DNA from: Gigaspora rosea
Taxonomy: Eukaryota; Glomeromycota; Glomeromycetes; Diversisporales; Gigasporaceae
NCBI GenBank assembly: GCA_003550325.1
Contig: QKWP01000348.1
Location: 198,019 to 262,018, forward strand
DNA: 64,000 nucleotides
Direction: 5' to 3'
Positions 1 to 12,119 of the stretch are shown here, in pieces. Each line of letters starts with the position of its first letter. Position 1 is the first letter of the stretch. A model generated the notes under the pieces. It searched no databases. It was not told the origin of the DNA and saw only the letters and a program-made list of their open reading frames with translations. Made by a program: the position numbers and the translations under genes.

Positions 1-231
1 CCAGCATTAAGCTTAATGCCGGGTTAGGGTACCACTAGATTTAGGGTTAGGGTGGGCCGGAATTATGTCTAATCCCGCCGGGGGCATTATCATGATAGTG
101 CCCACCAGCATTAAGCTTAATGCCTGGTTAGGGTACCACTAGATTTAGGGTTAGGGTGGGCCGGAATTATGTCTAACCCCACCGGGGGTATTATTATGAT
201 AGTGCCCACCAGCATTAAGCTTAATGCCGGG
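1..231. repeat. 104-bp tandem repeat with telomere-like core
   Basis: The block beginning CCAGCATTAAGCTTAATGCC starts at 1, again at 105 and again at 209, so the period is 104 bp with about 2.2 copies in view; the array may continue left of the window. Copies differ by only a few bases. Each full unit holds a GC-richer stretch with TTAGGGTTAGGG, the usual fungal telomere repeat, and a palindromic GCATTAAGCTTAATGC. No reading frame is supported. Confidence 0.85.
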
Positions 232-1305
232 CAAAATTAAACTTGTGTAACTTTACACAACATTAGTAGCATGTAACCAAAATTATTTTTGCTAAAACAA
301 TGCACTGGGCCTTTGTGTAACACAAGTCACGTGTATATATGCAGATCTGCATCAAAAAAGTAAGTGTAATTTTGGGGTGCATACTGGAGTATCAAAAAAG
401 TAAGTGCAGGAGTATCAAAACCGTAAGATTTGCCTAAGTAGCTTTAGACAAAATTTTTTTTGGTCATGTGACCTTGTTTTGTGGCTTGGGTCACATGATT
501 TAGGCCGGATGTTGGGCCGAAGATTTGGGTCGGAGGCCAGATGGGTGGCATTAACAAAAATGGGGGTGGCAATAACAGTTCCCTATATTTATTGCTAATT
601 AATTTATTTATACATATTTATTAATAAGCAAACATTTAACTAAAATATGCTATTCAAAGTTTGATCCAGTCAAAAAAAAAAGTTATTGAAGTGAAATTTG
701 GGTTTGATTTTCTTTTTTCAAACTGAAAGCTAATACTTCTTTTTATAGGTTTTCGCTTGTTAAATAGTTGGAGTTAACTTGGGCAGGTTAGTTTAATAAA
801 ATGGCAATCGAGACCTGCTATTACAATTTACTGTAGATTTTTTTTTTGTAATTTCAAAATGTAAAATACGAATGACATCATTATCAAAATATTTTTATTT
901 ATAAAAAATCATAATAATTATGTTATAACTTCATAAACCTCTTAACTTTTCAACCTTTTTAATATATCTATCATTCAGTTTTTTCAATATTCAAATCAAT
1001 TCCAACAATCTAATAGGGCAAAGACCTACTAATATAAAAAATGTTAGTTCATATTCAAAAACAAATGAAACCAAAATACAATTGAGATCTATACTTATCA
1101 TTACATTCTCCCGCTCAGATCTAAATTCTCAACTTTGTATTTCAACAAGTCAAAGGCCTAAATGATCTATGCAATCTCCTACCTGAATCTAAATTCCAGA
1201 GTTCAACTTCATATTTCACATATTCCAACAAGTCAAAGGCATAAAGATCTACAAAAAGAAGAAATTGAAGTTATAATTATATTCAAAAAGAAAAAAAAAT
1301 TGAAA
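232..1305. other. No supported gene; GC-richer block then AT-rich DNA
   Basis: From about 300 to 600 the sequence is less AT-rich than its surroundings. It holds a 64-codon plus-strand ORF (404-598) with W, C and G residues spread normally and a run of GGCCGGATG/GGGCCGAAG-like words. I recognise no family; it may be part of a dispersed repeat. From 600 to 1305 I see only AT-rich sequence with scattered AATCTAAATTC words that recur at 1930-2140. Confidence 0.4.
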
Positions 1306-1309
1306 TTAA

Positions 1310-1886
1310 GGGTAGAGTTAACGTGATAGGGCAAATTAATGTAGATCATTGCTAAATTTTTTTTATATAAGATAAAATATAATAAGATGTCATTTTGCTT
1401 ATAATGTTTATATATATATTAAAAAAAATAAGCCACAATATATAAATATTGGATAACGTGATTATAAAAATTATATAAAAAGTTATAAATAGCTAGTAAG
1501 AAAACCATTAAAAGTCGATTACAAATTTTCGGGTGCCACACAAAATTTCGGGTGAAACATTATGCAGTATGCCAATCATTCCGTGATCTTATTCGTATTC
1601 TAGAACATATTTGATATACGTATTGCTACAGTTTGTTCTAGATAAAAATATTTTTTTGTAAAATTGTTATAATTTATATGTATCATAAAAAAAATATATA
1701 GGTGTGTTTAACAAAAATATTTGCGTGTACAGGTGTACTACTGGTGTAGCCTCACATAATAATATTATCGAAAATTTTATGCAGTAATGTTCTAGAATAT
1801 TCCAAGAACACAACAATGATGATCATGTAGTACCAAAAATTTAGCCACATTTTGCATATGATCAACAATACAATTTAACTCTACCC
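1310..1886. mobile_element. TTAA-flanked non-autonomous element, 577 bp
   Basis: The ends are perfect inverted repeats, GGGTAGAGTTAA at 1310 and its complement ending at 1886, flanked by TTAA at 1306-1309 and 1887-1890. TTAA target duplication is the hallmark of piggyBac-type elements. The interior is AT-rich and has no transposase frame. Related ends occur at 13627-13994 and, more diverged, near 21.6 and 28.1 kb. Confidence 0.75.
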
Positions 1887-1890
1887 TTAA

Positions 1891-2870
1891 AAAAAGAGTA
1901 AAAAAACTATATTTACTATTACAATCTCCAACCTGGATCTAAATTCTCAAGTTCAATTTCATATTTCAACAATCAAAGATCTAAAGACCTTCAAGTAAAA
2001 AAAGTTGTTAAAATACAAAAAAAAAACTAGAACAAGAATGAAAATTAAACTTATCATTAGTCTCTCATCTGAATCTAAATTGTTTTATTTCGCCAAGCAC
2101 ATTTTTCAGTCTGGATCTAAATCGTTTTATTTTGTCAAGCTCATTTCCTGAATATACATTCCTAGTATCGTACTGCATGTAGTTCTTGTTCTAACAAGTA
2201 AAAAACCTACAAATAAAAGTATTACTATATCAGTTTACTTTTTAGAAAAAAATATTCAGAATAAAAAGTAAAAGCTAGTATTTATTATTTTAGTAGCGAT
2301 TTTTTATATAATTCAGCCATGACCCAGATCAATATCTAATAAATTTAATTGGCCAATCTGTGTATCAAATTACTGATGCACTAATGTAATCTGCAGATCT
2401 ACTCTACCCAAATTTAGGTGCGTCAAAAATTTTGGTGTGATTTGCAGATCTGCCTATATGTTTAGTATATTGTAGCCCAATAATATATCTAGTTAGTGTA
2501 AAAATTCTAACAAGTTTAATTTAGTAATTGCTAAGAAACTTATAGCAGGGTATAAATAAAAATTTAAATATTGTAATTAGAATATACAATAAAGAAATTA
2601 GGTCTCAATCCAATAAGCTGATTGGTCTTTTATTATAATTTGATTGGATAATTTAAAACACGTATACATATATTATTTTAATATAATTTATACTTTTAAA
2701 ACAAATTCATCTATTTAAATATTTTTGATTATCATCTTAGAAAACATAGCCAGTATATAAAAAAACTTATTTTTATTATAAAATTTATATTAATAGTAAT
2801 AATAGAATTAAGCTTACTACTTTTATTTATTTACAACTAAACTATCTAATCTAATTTATATAAACTATAT
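1891..2870. other. AT-rich DNA, no gene seen
   Basis: No frame, splice structure or target duplication stands out. The words CAGATCTGC and AATCTAAATTG recur, which suggests worn-out repeats, but no element ends can be set. Confidence 0.4.
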
Positions 2871-2879
2871 TAGCAAAAT

Positions 2880-3055
2880 AAATATATGAAATCTTTCGAA
2901 AGAAATTATATACTGAAATCTTTTAAAAGAATTGCAATCAATACAAAATCTTTTGAAACAACTGCAATTTTTCAAAAGATTTCAGTATGCATTTCTTTCG
3001 AAATATTTTGAAATACATTGTGAAATCTTGTAAAATAATACAAGATATATTGTAG
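2880..3055. repeat. AATCTTTTGAAAGATT-type palindromic repeat
   Basis: Repeated self-complementary words of the form GAAATCTTTYGAAAGA and CAAAATCTTTTGAAAC, mixed with GAAATATTTTGAAATA. The same word family returns at about 18890-19080, 38520-38720 and 44630-44950, so this is a dispersed AT-rich repeat rather than a local accident. Confidence 0.6.
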
Positions 3056-3178
3056 TTAGGGATATTGCTATATTTGGTCAATGAAGATTTTACCTTATTT
3101 AGTAATGATCACTCATATGATTTTTTAGATTTCATTTTTAGGTTAATCCATAAATTACAGCAATATATGAAGCCTTTA

Positions 3179-3478
3179 CAGAGGACCTGGACATCTCTCA
3201 TATAGGTCATAACTGGATTTTGGCCAATTTTAGCCCAATTTGCTAAAAATAACAAAATATATTTGTTTAAAAAACTTTTGATCTAGCAAACAGAATTGAA
3301 TGAACTTTTTTTTGTTAGATGCGCCTCACTAAGTGCTTCATTTTAAAAAAAAGTTTGTTCAAATCGGTCTACTGGATGCCAAGATAATTGGCAAAAACAT
3401 TTTTTTGCTTTTCAAATTTCAGGGGTTTTTGCTGAAAAAACAAGTATGACCTCTATACTAGATGTATGAGGTTCTCTT
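3179..3478. mobile_element. TA-flanked MITE, 300 bp
   Basis: Left end CAGAGGACCTGGACATCT and right end complement AAGAGAACCTCATACATC pair as imperfect inverted repeats with TA at 3177-3178 and 3479-3480, as for Tc1/mariner-type MITEs. An inverted, related copy lies around 28.71-29.33 kb, itself split by a SINE. Confidence 0.6.
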
Positions 3479-3528
3479 TATAGCTTTAAAAAAATATTCA
3501 CTAAACAGCTTTTTTTTTATTCATGTAA

Positions 3529-3906
3529 GGGCAGTGTCATTAATCACCTGATTATTTTTTATCAGAGGCCTACCCCCCCTCCCTCTTCCTTNTATCGAAT
3601 AACTTTTGATTCACTGGGCTGTTTTGGATAATTTAATCACCAAAATGTTCATCTCAGTGAGATGATTCTAACAAGCCCAAAATCATTAAATTCCAATTAC
3701 AGGATCCAAAGATCAATAAAGATTTATCAATTATTTAATCAAATTACCGGTAAGGGCAGTGTCATTAATCACCTGATTATTTTTTATCAGAGGCCTACTC
3801 CCTCTCCCTCTTCCTCAATATATAAATAGTCAGGTTCTTATATATAATTTCAACTTTTTTTACCCCCCTCCCCCCCTAAAAAATCACCTGATTTTTGTTA
3901 CTCCCC
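3529..3906. mobile_element. Harbinger-like MITE, TAA target duplication
   Basis: TAA at 3526-3528 and 3907-3909 flanks G-rich ends (GGGCAGTG at the left, complement GGGGAGTAAC at the right), the pattern of PIF/Harbinger elements. The left-end block, with GTAAGGGCAGTGTCATTAAT, is repeated directly at about 3751-3815, so one element may sit in or beside another. The centre (3600-3740) carries the ~120-bp CACTGG..CCAAAATG..GATGATTCTAACAAGCCC module seen in elements at 15.4-18.2, 46.2-46.9 and 47.8-48.6 kb. Position 3592 is an undetermined base (N). Confidence 0.6.
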
Positions 3907-3909
3907 TAA

Positions 3910-4950
3910 TTATATTAATCAATATTTATTTTTAAAATAAATACCATTTAGTGTTATATACAGTCCTATGGTTTTATTCGAGAACACTTTATAGTACTCA
4001 TGAGGAACTGGGTATAATATATGAGGGTAAAAATTACAGATAGGTAGTGAATAATACCCAGGTCTTAATTGAAGGGAGTATTGACATTAGGGATACTTTA
4101 TATAGTACTAAATAGTAGATTGTAAGAGTATTATAAGTAACATACATTATAGAAGCATACACATATCAACTCTGGTAAATTAACACAAAAATAAATTATT
4201 TTATATGTTCAGATGTCAGATTAACCAGAGATTACAGAATTAAGAATGTTGATTCAATTTTAATTTTTGTTTTTAAAACAAAATTCATTTAACTATTATA
4301 TTGATTTAAATTTCATTTTGATTCAAAATTCATTTATTAAGGAATCAAATTTAGTGAAATTTATTTTAATGCATAATTAAAATTACAATAAATATATTTT
4401 ATATTTGCCCATTGCTAGTTTTATTTTAACAAATAACTGAAGATTTCATTTTCTTTGACTTTAATTATAATATCTCTAATTATTATATCTATGCAACCTT
4501 AATAATATTCGATTACCTTTATTAACTTCCAATTCCATTAACACCAATATCCAAAAATGAGTATTCTACTGAGATAACCCATTTTAGCCAAAATTTGAAT
4601 ACTTAAATTTATCCTTTTTAATTTCAATGATTTCAGCCAAAATATAAGATAATAAAAAAATAAATCTTCATATTATTGAAGAGCACAATAAATACTAGTA
4701 CTTTCCACCTCTATTAATAAAAAAAGCTTTCAAACAATATATTAACATGTATGAGAAATGTAGAAATACCAGAGCCAGCACGTTCATTCTTTAGGAGTAG
4801 TACTTTAAACATTGTAAATTAATATACCTAAATGCAAATGAATGAGAACACATCTTATGAGCTCTAAAAAAAAATTCTTTTTAATAATAGAATGAAGACA
4901 TGGTAAAATCATGTAAATCAGATCATGACTTTACTAGTAAAGATCTCATA
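3910..4950. other. AT-rich DNA, no gene seen
   Basis: Contains worn CAAAATTCATTTA and AATTCATTT words at 4255-4360 and otherwise nothing that supports a gene or element boundary. Confidence 0.4.
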
Positions 4951-4952
4951 AG

Positions 4953-5123
4953 AGTGCTGTCGAAGAGAATGAGACTTTGGACTTTCAATTTTATCATTGA
5001 TTATTTATTGGATTCGGGCTATGAAAATCTAATTGGTGATATATATAATATATGATGATGTCACTATAAAATTAATAAATAATAAAATTGAAAGATCAAA
5101 GTTTCACTTTTTTTGTCAGCACT
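4953..5123. mobile_element. Fold-back MITE, ~171 bp
   Basis: AGTGCTGTCGAAGAGAATGA at 4953 pairs with the complement of the sequence ending GTCAGCACT at 5123; arms continue through CTTTCAATTTTATCATTGAT and its mirror at 5060-5090. No clear target duplication, so the superfamily is unassigned. Confidence 0.55.
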
Positions 5124-5490
5124 TATATACTGCCATTGGCACTTGTATTTTAAAAAAAATGCATTTGTAGAACTATATAATAATAAATAAAAGTCACGAA
5201 GGACATTAGTATAATAATTTACTCGATTTTCATAAGTCCGAAATAAAGTAATAAAGTTAACAGCCTATATTTTTGCCAACAACAATGTAAGTCCAATATT
5301 TTATAGTCTAAACAAGAAAACAATTTAAAGAATAACTATCTTAAATAACAGTAAAATTATTAAAAAAAATTTAATTATATAAGAATGCAAATAATACAAA
5401 AACTTTATCATATTGTAATATAAATACTTAAAATAATATCAATTAAGATCTAAACTCTAAAAATTTTATTTAAACCATTATAAAGAATTC

Positions 5491-5560
5491 TGCAAGTATC
5501 AGGCATGGTATTATTAAAATGTATACAAATGTTTTAATAGTATCACACCCGGTACTTGCA
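5491..5560. repeat. 70-bp imperfect hairpin
   Basis: TGCAAGTATCAGGCATGGTA at 5491 is mirrored by the sequence ending GGTACTTGCA at 5560 with a short TGTATACA-containing loop. It sits just downstream of the 3' end of the decayed gene at 5597-10260. It could be a tiny MITE or an RNA stem; nothing further supports either. Confidence 0.45.
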
Positions 5561-5596
5561 AAACCTTAATAATGGTTATTCTTGCTGACCTACTCT

Positions 5597-8500
5597 GAAA
5601 TTTCTAAATAATATTGGTTGTTAGCATTATCCAATTCAACTAAGTAGTTTACTTCTTTCAGTATTTTTGTTAATTCTTCTTTCTTTTACAACTTTAATTC
5701 AGGATACCTCTTTGGGATACTTTCGCAAATTCGTTTAAGTAAAGTTTTTATCTTCACCAAAATTTCTTATCTAGTCATATTTTCTTTATTTTCTTGTGCC
5801 TCCACTTCTTGCTTTGTAATCGGAATTGGCCTAGATGAAAAGAAGGATTTTTATTTATAAATACTTCCACAATAACATCTTGTCGTATTTGCTTAGCTAA
5901 ATATATAAAATTTTTAAAATTGAAAATTGCATTTAAATCATATTCTTCTAGGTCTTGATTCACAAACCCAATGCTTCACAAATGAATTTGAAATCTTTGG
6001 CATTCGTGGTCAATTCAGACTGAGTTCTTGGTCTAACCACTTAATAACTGTTATACCTGATTATATTGAATAAGTTGTTTCTAAGCTGAAATTCATTAAT
6101 TTAAGGTTAAAAATCATATAACTTTAATACAATAAAAATATTATATACCTCAAAAAATTTTTCACAATTTCACGCCAATGCCTTTATTGCAGAATAGGAG
6201 ATATTAAAGTTTTCAAAATCTTGTTTATCTCCTCCAGAATTGCACCAAGGCCTTGATGCTGTTCACAATTTCTGATCTTGAAACAACACAATTATTTTCC
6301 ACAATATCATGCACTTCTAAATGAAGCTCATCAATTGAACTTTATCAGAAACTTCTATGAGGCAATAAATTGGATAATGTCTTGCTAACCAAACAAGAGA
6401 AAACTCTCTCCTAGTAGCTTTTTTTAAAAAGGATTATTAGTTCTTATTGCTTTTTAGTAGTTAATTATTGTTTGAAAATAAACAAACGTCTGTTATAAAA
6501 AATACTTATTAGTAAAGATGTATAGGTCAATCTATTTAGTAACAGCACAAAATAAATTGCTAATAATAACCTGTTCAAATTTAATCTGGTATAGTGAATC
6601 TTGCTGATCTTTAGCCCAAGAAGGTATTCTTTGACAGAAAAGTCAAAATGACTTTTCACATATGGCCACACAAGTTTATTAAAAATAGCTTGATAATATA
6701 TCTTACAAATAGAATCTCAGGACTTTTTATTTTAACATATTTTAATTAATCCGCATACTAACTATTATACTTGTAATGATTAGCGCATTTCTTGAAATAG
6801 GTGAGTTGATTTTCTATCTGATAACTTTGACATCTCCCAAATCATTTGATATTGATTGCTCTAATTATTTGAAAATGATTTAACTGCTTTATTAGTTCTT
6901 TATTTTTTAAAAAATATTTATCATGGTTTGCAACTTTTGATCCAATTTGTAGATTGCTAACAATCACCTGATTGTTGTCTGACTGTGCAACTATAAAAGA
7001 TTGTAAAGTGCATTTTTTGGCCAAAGAATCAATATGTTATAGTTATTGCATAGGTTGTAGAAAATAACTAAATTTGCATAAGTTAACTGATCCAAAGCCC
7101 ATGTGATGTAGATTAGTCATTGCAAATTTAGTTATTTTCTACAATTCATATAATAATTATATTCTTGTACGGGTCTGACTATCAACCTGTACAATGCCTT
7201 GTACAATAATTTAATAAGAATCAATCGGTAATCTAAATTTAAAATATTTTTTTCCTACAAATACCAAATAATTTGATTAAAGAAATCTAACATTTTGTCT
7301 AATTATTTGTAAATTAAAAATACAAATAAATCTAAAGCAAAATCTAATGACATTGTGGCCTGTACAATAGAAATATTAAAATACATTAAAGATTATTAAA
7401 GAAAATGAAGGTCATTAAAAGAATATATATATGGAAAGTAAAAACTATCCAATGATGTTAGTAAAAAATTAAAGAAAATGAAGAATATTTATAAATACAA
7501 AGATCCATCAATATTGTTAATAAAAATATTAAAGAAATGATATTTGACTTGTCAAATAAGAATTCTAAAGGAAATAAAAATCTAATAATTAGAATTTAAT
7601 AGCATTGGACCTAGTCTAATAAGAATTTAAAAATACGAAGCGAATTTAATAATGCTATAAGCACGTCCAACAAAAATTTTAAAGCGAAGACTTAATTATG
7701 TCGTAACTCATTAATTATAATTACAAAAAAGCAATGGCCTATTGTGTTTTAATTCTATCTAATTACAATCTTAAAACAATCTATTTCATCAAATTACAAT
7801 TTCAAAAAAATGAAAACTTACTGGTAATTATTCAAGCCGATTATATAAAAATGAAATAACTAAATCAGAACATTCATCAAATTCAAAGTATATACACTTT
7901 CATATTTGATAAAAGTTCTAATTTAGTTATTATTAAACATGTACTAATAAATGAGTAAAAAAAGCATAAGACTTATACAATAATTTAAATTATTGTATGG
8001 GTTGTAGTGAATAACCCAGTTATTCCAGGATCATATTTTTGCTTAAGGCACAGGATTTAAATATGAATCAGTGTATATAATGAGTTATTCAATATACTAT
8101 ATAATAACTATCTTATTGCACAGTATCTGATGTAATAATCCTGTGCCTAAAGTAAATGAAAAAAGCATAGGTTGTCACATAAGACCTGTGCAATAATAAT
8201 ATATTATTTGTTAGACATATCTATGCTCAATAAAAAATTATTATGCAATCGCACAACTAAACTACAATAAGTTGATAGTTCAAGTAATTGTATTCGATTG
8301 GCAGTGATTTATAATTTGATCAAAAGACATATCTATTTGCAAACCGCGATAATAGAAAATAACCTACTAGTTTAATTCTACAAATGCTCGAAGCATATTC
8401 ATTTCCTTATGTAATTGTCCTAGTAAGAGAACCAACCAAGAAAATTCTCTCTTACTTTTGTAGCATAATGGTACAGAACACATCACAGGTTACTGCTATC

Positions 8501-10260
8501 TATTTGCGAATTCTATCTTTGATACACGATAATGTTTCTATATGCAAAAGAACTTTTTCAATATCTACAATCGAATTAGGATTAATATTAATCAGATTAG
8601 GCATGTAAATCTCAGGGACATTAACTCCTTGGTCGATAACTTGCTGCTAGGTTAGACTGATTTTAGAAACATGTATGTCAATCAATTCATTATTAGCTTT
8701 ATATGGTTTAAAATAAATAAATAAATTAGCTAATTGATTATCTATATGATTTTTAACTTCAGATTCTCTTTTTTTCTAATTTCTGCTAATGTAGCTAAAC
8801 ACGCTCTACTCATTGGACATGTTTTCTTTTGTTTTTCAATATTTTTGTTGCTTACAACTAGGACACACTTTCATCTTAGCAATATTTGTTACTGTGGATT
8901 TTATAAGAGAATCGATAATATTAGTGGATGCTGATTTTTCATTAGACAATAAATTGTTAATAATAGTAAAATAATTATACAATTCTTCATTAAGAACTTC
9001 TTGCATTCGAGAGTCAACATCAAAAAATTCTTTATACTATAATTTGTTAAGAGAACTATATATCCAAGGGAAATTAGTATATTGAAACTTATTTTGAGAT
9101 ACTATATTAAAAGCAACAAAACTAGTAACAGTATGATAAACCACTGTATTAAATTCTCAGTCAAAATCATTTTTTTGACCTTGTTGTTCATTGTCAAACA
9201 TGATGAACAAAAGACCTTTGGGCAGTGGCTTTTCATATTTTAATAAGTTTTCTAACCATTTTTGAAATTGAGAATAACTCGCTGAACTTATAATATGATT
9301 ATCAATATCGATAATCATCTTTGACTGTGCAATTGAATACTTGATCACTTAAATAGCAAGATGAACTTCTGATATATATTTTTATACCATACTCTATATA
9401 TCAAATCAACAGCTTAAAAAGCTTTTCTTTGCTTATAGAATTAGTACCTCAATTGTTTGGAATCAAGGTTTCTATAAATTTAACAATGACTTGATTTTGT
9501 CTACTAAGCCATTTGTTTGGGCTATATTTTATAATACACTCTAAAGAAAATCTAGAATTATCTTAAACCAATAATAATATATCATTGAATAATGAAATAT
9601 ATTCTGCGTTCACTATTTCAACTATTGCACCAATATGTTTCTGTTGAGTATCAAATCTTGAATTCCATATTTTAATAAGAGCTCTGTTATCTCTATACAA
9701 CTCAACATACAAATTCTGAATTTCAATCATATTATTTTGGGCCCTTTGTAATTGAATTTTCAATTCTCCTATCTCATTTTTTTGATCCTCTATATATTGC
9801 TACATTTATGCAATTTGATTATTGAGTTCAATTACTAACTGGAACCTTTTTTCTAAAAGCTGTCTAGTTTTGTTAAGCTCAATTGTTGAATCTACAGGAA
9901 CAACTGAATTATTCTCTTCAATCTCAAGTCAAGTTTTTTTGCTTTCTTGGGTATAACCTATAAGATGCTCATAAAATTGGTTAGTTGAAAAAAGTTGAGT
10001 ATAATATGTTAAACCAAGATATTAAAATTCTAAAGGTAAACTAGCAAGTTCAGAAATATAATTATAATAATACACAAATTTCCTAGCTATTGCAGGGCCA
10101 TTCATTTCCCACCATTTCTGTAACTTATTCATTCTACAAGCTTTTAATCCAAATCATTTATACATTTTAACTAAGCCTTCAAATAAGCATTTTCAAACTT
10201 TTGCGATTTCTTCTTGTTGATCAGATATTATATAAAGATTTTTTGAAAACACGATATTAC
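5597..10260 (-). pseudogene. Decayed copy 1 of an unnamed multi-exon gene family
   Basis: Translated pieces match, in order and on the same strand, the better copy at 23223-27112: about 10260-9565 (KWWEMNGPAIARKF; WNSRFDTQQKHIGAIVEI), 9500-8366 (IDIDNHIISSASY, FQKWLENL; SFVAFNIVSQNKFQYTN; NIEKQKK), 6825-6565 (ENQLTYFKKCA; WAKDQQDSLYQIKFEQ), 6430-6150 (SRSEIV; HWREIVKNFFE) and 6090-5597 (NFKNFIYLAKQIRQ). The frame is broken by many stops and shifts, the cysteine motif has lost its second C-x2-C, and the intron corresponding to 24493-25154 has grown to about 1.5 kb (8365-6840) through repeat insertion. Function unknown. It retains Trp and Gln codons where copy 2 has TAG, so it is useful for reconstructing the lesions. 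Exon limits are approximate. Confidence 0.8.
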
Positions 10261-10507
10261 ATCTTTCTACTTAATATTCTGAGAGAAGTACTTATTTTAA
10301 TTTCTTATTTACTTTTTTTAAATTAATTTATTATGAGGGATCGAATAGAATCATTTAAAATTAGTGTTTTTAGCTATTCATTTATTGTTTGATAAAATGA
10401 ATAAATAAAATGTAATAAAGCCCACAGTGTGTATAGTGCATTTGATACAGCCAATCAAATTCACAGATCTATGCAGAGATTATTCTAGAATACGATTTCT
10501 TAATTTG

Positions 10508-10791
10508 GGGGTCGTTTAAAGCCAGGTGCGTTTACGTGATATAAAGCCAATCAAATCATAAATTTGATCTTTACGGATTAGCCCGACGAGACAAAAACAA
10601 AGAAAAAAAGTGAAAGGCGCCGAAAATACAAAAAATGAGAGTCTAAACCTGTCTATGAGCATTAATAAAAAACGTCGGGAAGACAATTTTACTTATAAGT
10701 CAAGCCCTAACTCTAACTCCTAACTAATCCTTACCCTAATTTTAATTAAATAATCAAAAACATATAAATGCACCTGGCTTTAGCTATCCCC
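10508..10791. mobile_element. hAT-type MITE, copy A of three
   Basis: Flanked by the exact 8-bp target duplication TTAATTTG (10500-10507 and 10792-10799), diagnostic of hAT-like transposition. Ends are inverted repeats, GGGGTCGTTTAAAGCCAGGT at the left and complement GGGGATAGCTAAAGCCAGGT at the right. The interior has a degenerate CCCTAACTCTAACTCCTAAC telomere-like stretch and AGCCCGACGAGACAAAAACA, shared with copy B at 52151-52424 and, less closely, copy C at 61473-61764. No coding capacity. Confidence 0.88.
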
Positions 10792-10799
10792 TTAATTTG

Positions 10800-12115
10800 G
10801 CAATATCCCTGACTATATTGCGAAATATTGCAAAATAAGCCAAATAAAACAATACAAACCTCTATTTAATTATCTCATTTTGGGGTTATAGGAGGAAATA
10901 TTTTGTATATTATTAAGTTTTTCATAATATTTTGCAATATTTTGCATATTTTCAAAAATTTTTAAAATTTTCACATTATTAAATTTTATATTTTTATTTA
11001 TTATTATTTTTTATTTATTATTATTATATATTAAATATATTATATTATATAATATATTTTAATTATTATACATTCATTATAGTATTATTTTTATATTATT
11101 ATATATTATTTTAACTACTTTCGCACTTCTTTGCATCTAATTCTATTTTACTATATACAAAAAACTAGCCCTATACACATATTTCCGCTCACTCCATAGT
11201 TAGCTATTATTATCTTGGCTTCTTTGTTTTCTATCATCTTTGCTTTGGCTATTTTTTTTGGTTTGGCTATATTTTTGTATCACTCTTTTTTTCTAAATAC
11301 TTCCTAAAAATAGTAAAAAAGTGAAAAAAATAAACAAAAAACCATTTTTCAGAAGTGTTGGTGTTCTTGCAAATTGCTGGAAAAATTTTGTAAAGTGCCA
11401 AAAAAGTCACAAAGTTTCAAAATAGTCAGGAATAAATAAAATAAAATAAAAATTAAAAAAAAAAGTAAAAAAAAAAAACAAATAAAAAAAAAAATATAAG
11501 CAAACTAATAAAAAAATAAATAAGCCCTAAATCTTCATTTCTCTGAAATAAGGGTTCACATTTTTGCTAATTCAGAAATTGTGAAAGCCAGGTTAATGTT
11601 CTTGCAAAATGCCAAAAAAGTTGCAAAGTGCCAAAAAAGTTTGGGTTGTTTTTTTGCTAATTGGTAGGAAGTAAGTGTTCTGTTCTCGCAAAGTGTTGAA
11701 ATAAAATAAATTAATAAAAAATAAAACAAAAAAAAACAAAAACAAAAAACATGAAATAAAAAATAAATGAAGCGAAACCTTGCAAGAATTTGCAAAAACT
11801 TGCAAAAACTTGCAAAAACATGCACTCATTTCTCTAAAGAAGTGTTTCTAGAAATTTGGAAATTACTACAGAAATCAGTTGTATGTTCTTGAAAAGTTTC
11901 AGAAGTCTGAATAGGCATGCGCAAAGTGCCAAAAAGTTGTTGGTTTTCTTGCAAAGGGCTGGTATTTTTGTAAAATAAAAAAAAAATTAAAAATAAATAA
12001 ATAAAAAAAAGAAAAACAAAATAAAAGCAAAAAAAAAAGTGAAAACAAAAAAAAAAACAAAATAAAAAAAAACAAAATGAAACAAGATCATTGCTAAATA
12101 TGTGCATAGGAGTTT
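10800..12115. repeat. Dispersed repeat with TTGCAAAGTGCC array, forward copy
   Basis: The left part (10800-11100) is rich in TTTTGCAATATTTTGCA. From about 11340 the words TTCTTGCAA and AAAGTGCCAAAAAAGTT recur at irregular spacing between long A-runs. ORFs up to 93 codons here are low-complexity F/C/L strings read from the A-rich strand and are not genes. The same sequence lies inverted at 38890-39910 and resumes at 41738; the block GCATCTAATTCTATTTTACT (11133) and its neighbours match the complement of 39890-39910 and 41738-41850, which fixes the homology across a later insertion. Confidence 0.7.
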
Positions 12116-12119
12116 TGAT

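Noticed and set aside
1..170. A chromosome end, because of TTAGGG repeats
   Set aside because: Only two telomere repeats per 104-bp unit, and the array gives way to ordinary interspersed DNA; similar tracts lie inside MITEs across the window.
3592..3592. The single N as a sign of an assembly join
   Set aside because: Flanks are continuous with the repeat seen at 3751-3815; an isolated ambiguous base is more likely a consensus call problem in a repeat.
8384..8934. Plus-strand ORFs of 66-74 residues as genes
   Set aside because: They are shadows of the minus-strand exon 2 homologue of gene copy 1.
11556..12107. Cys/Phe-rich 78-93 residue minus-strand ORFs as secreted proteins
   Set aside because: They are translations of A-runs and TTGCAAAGTGCC repeats; the inverted sister repeat does not keep the frames.
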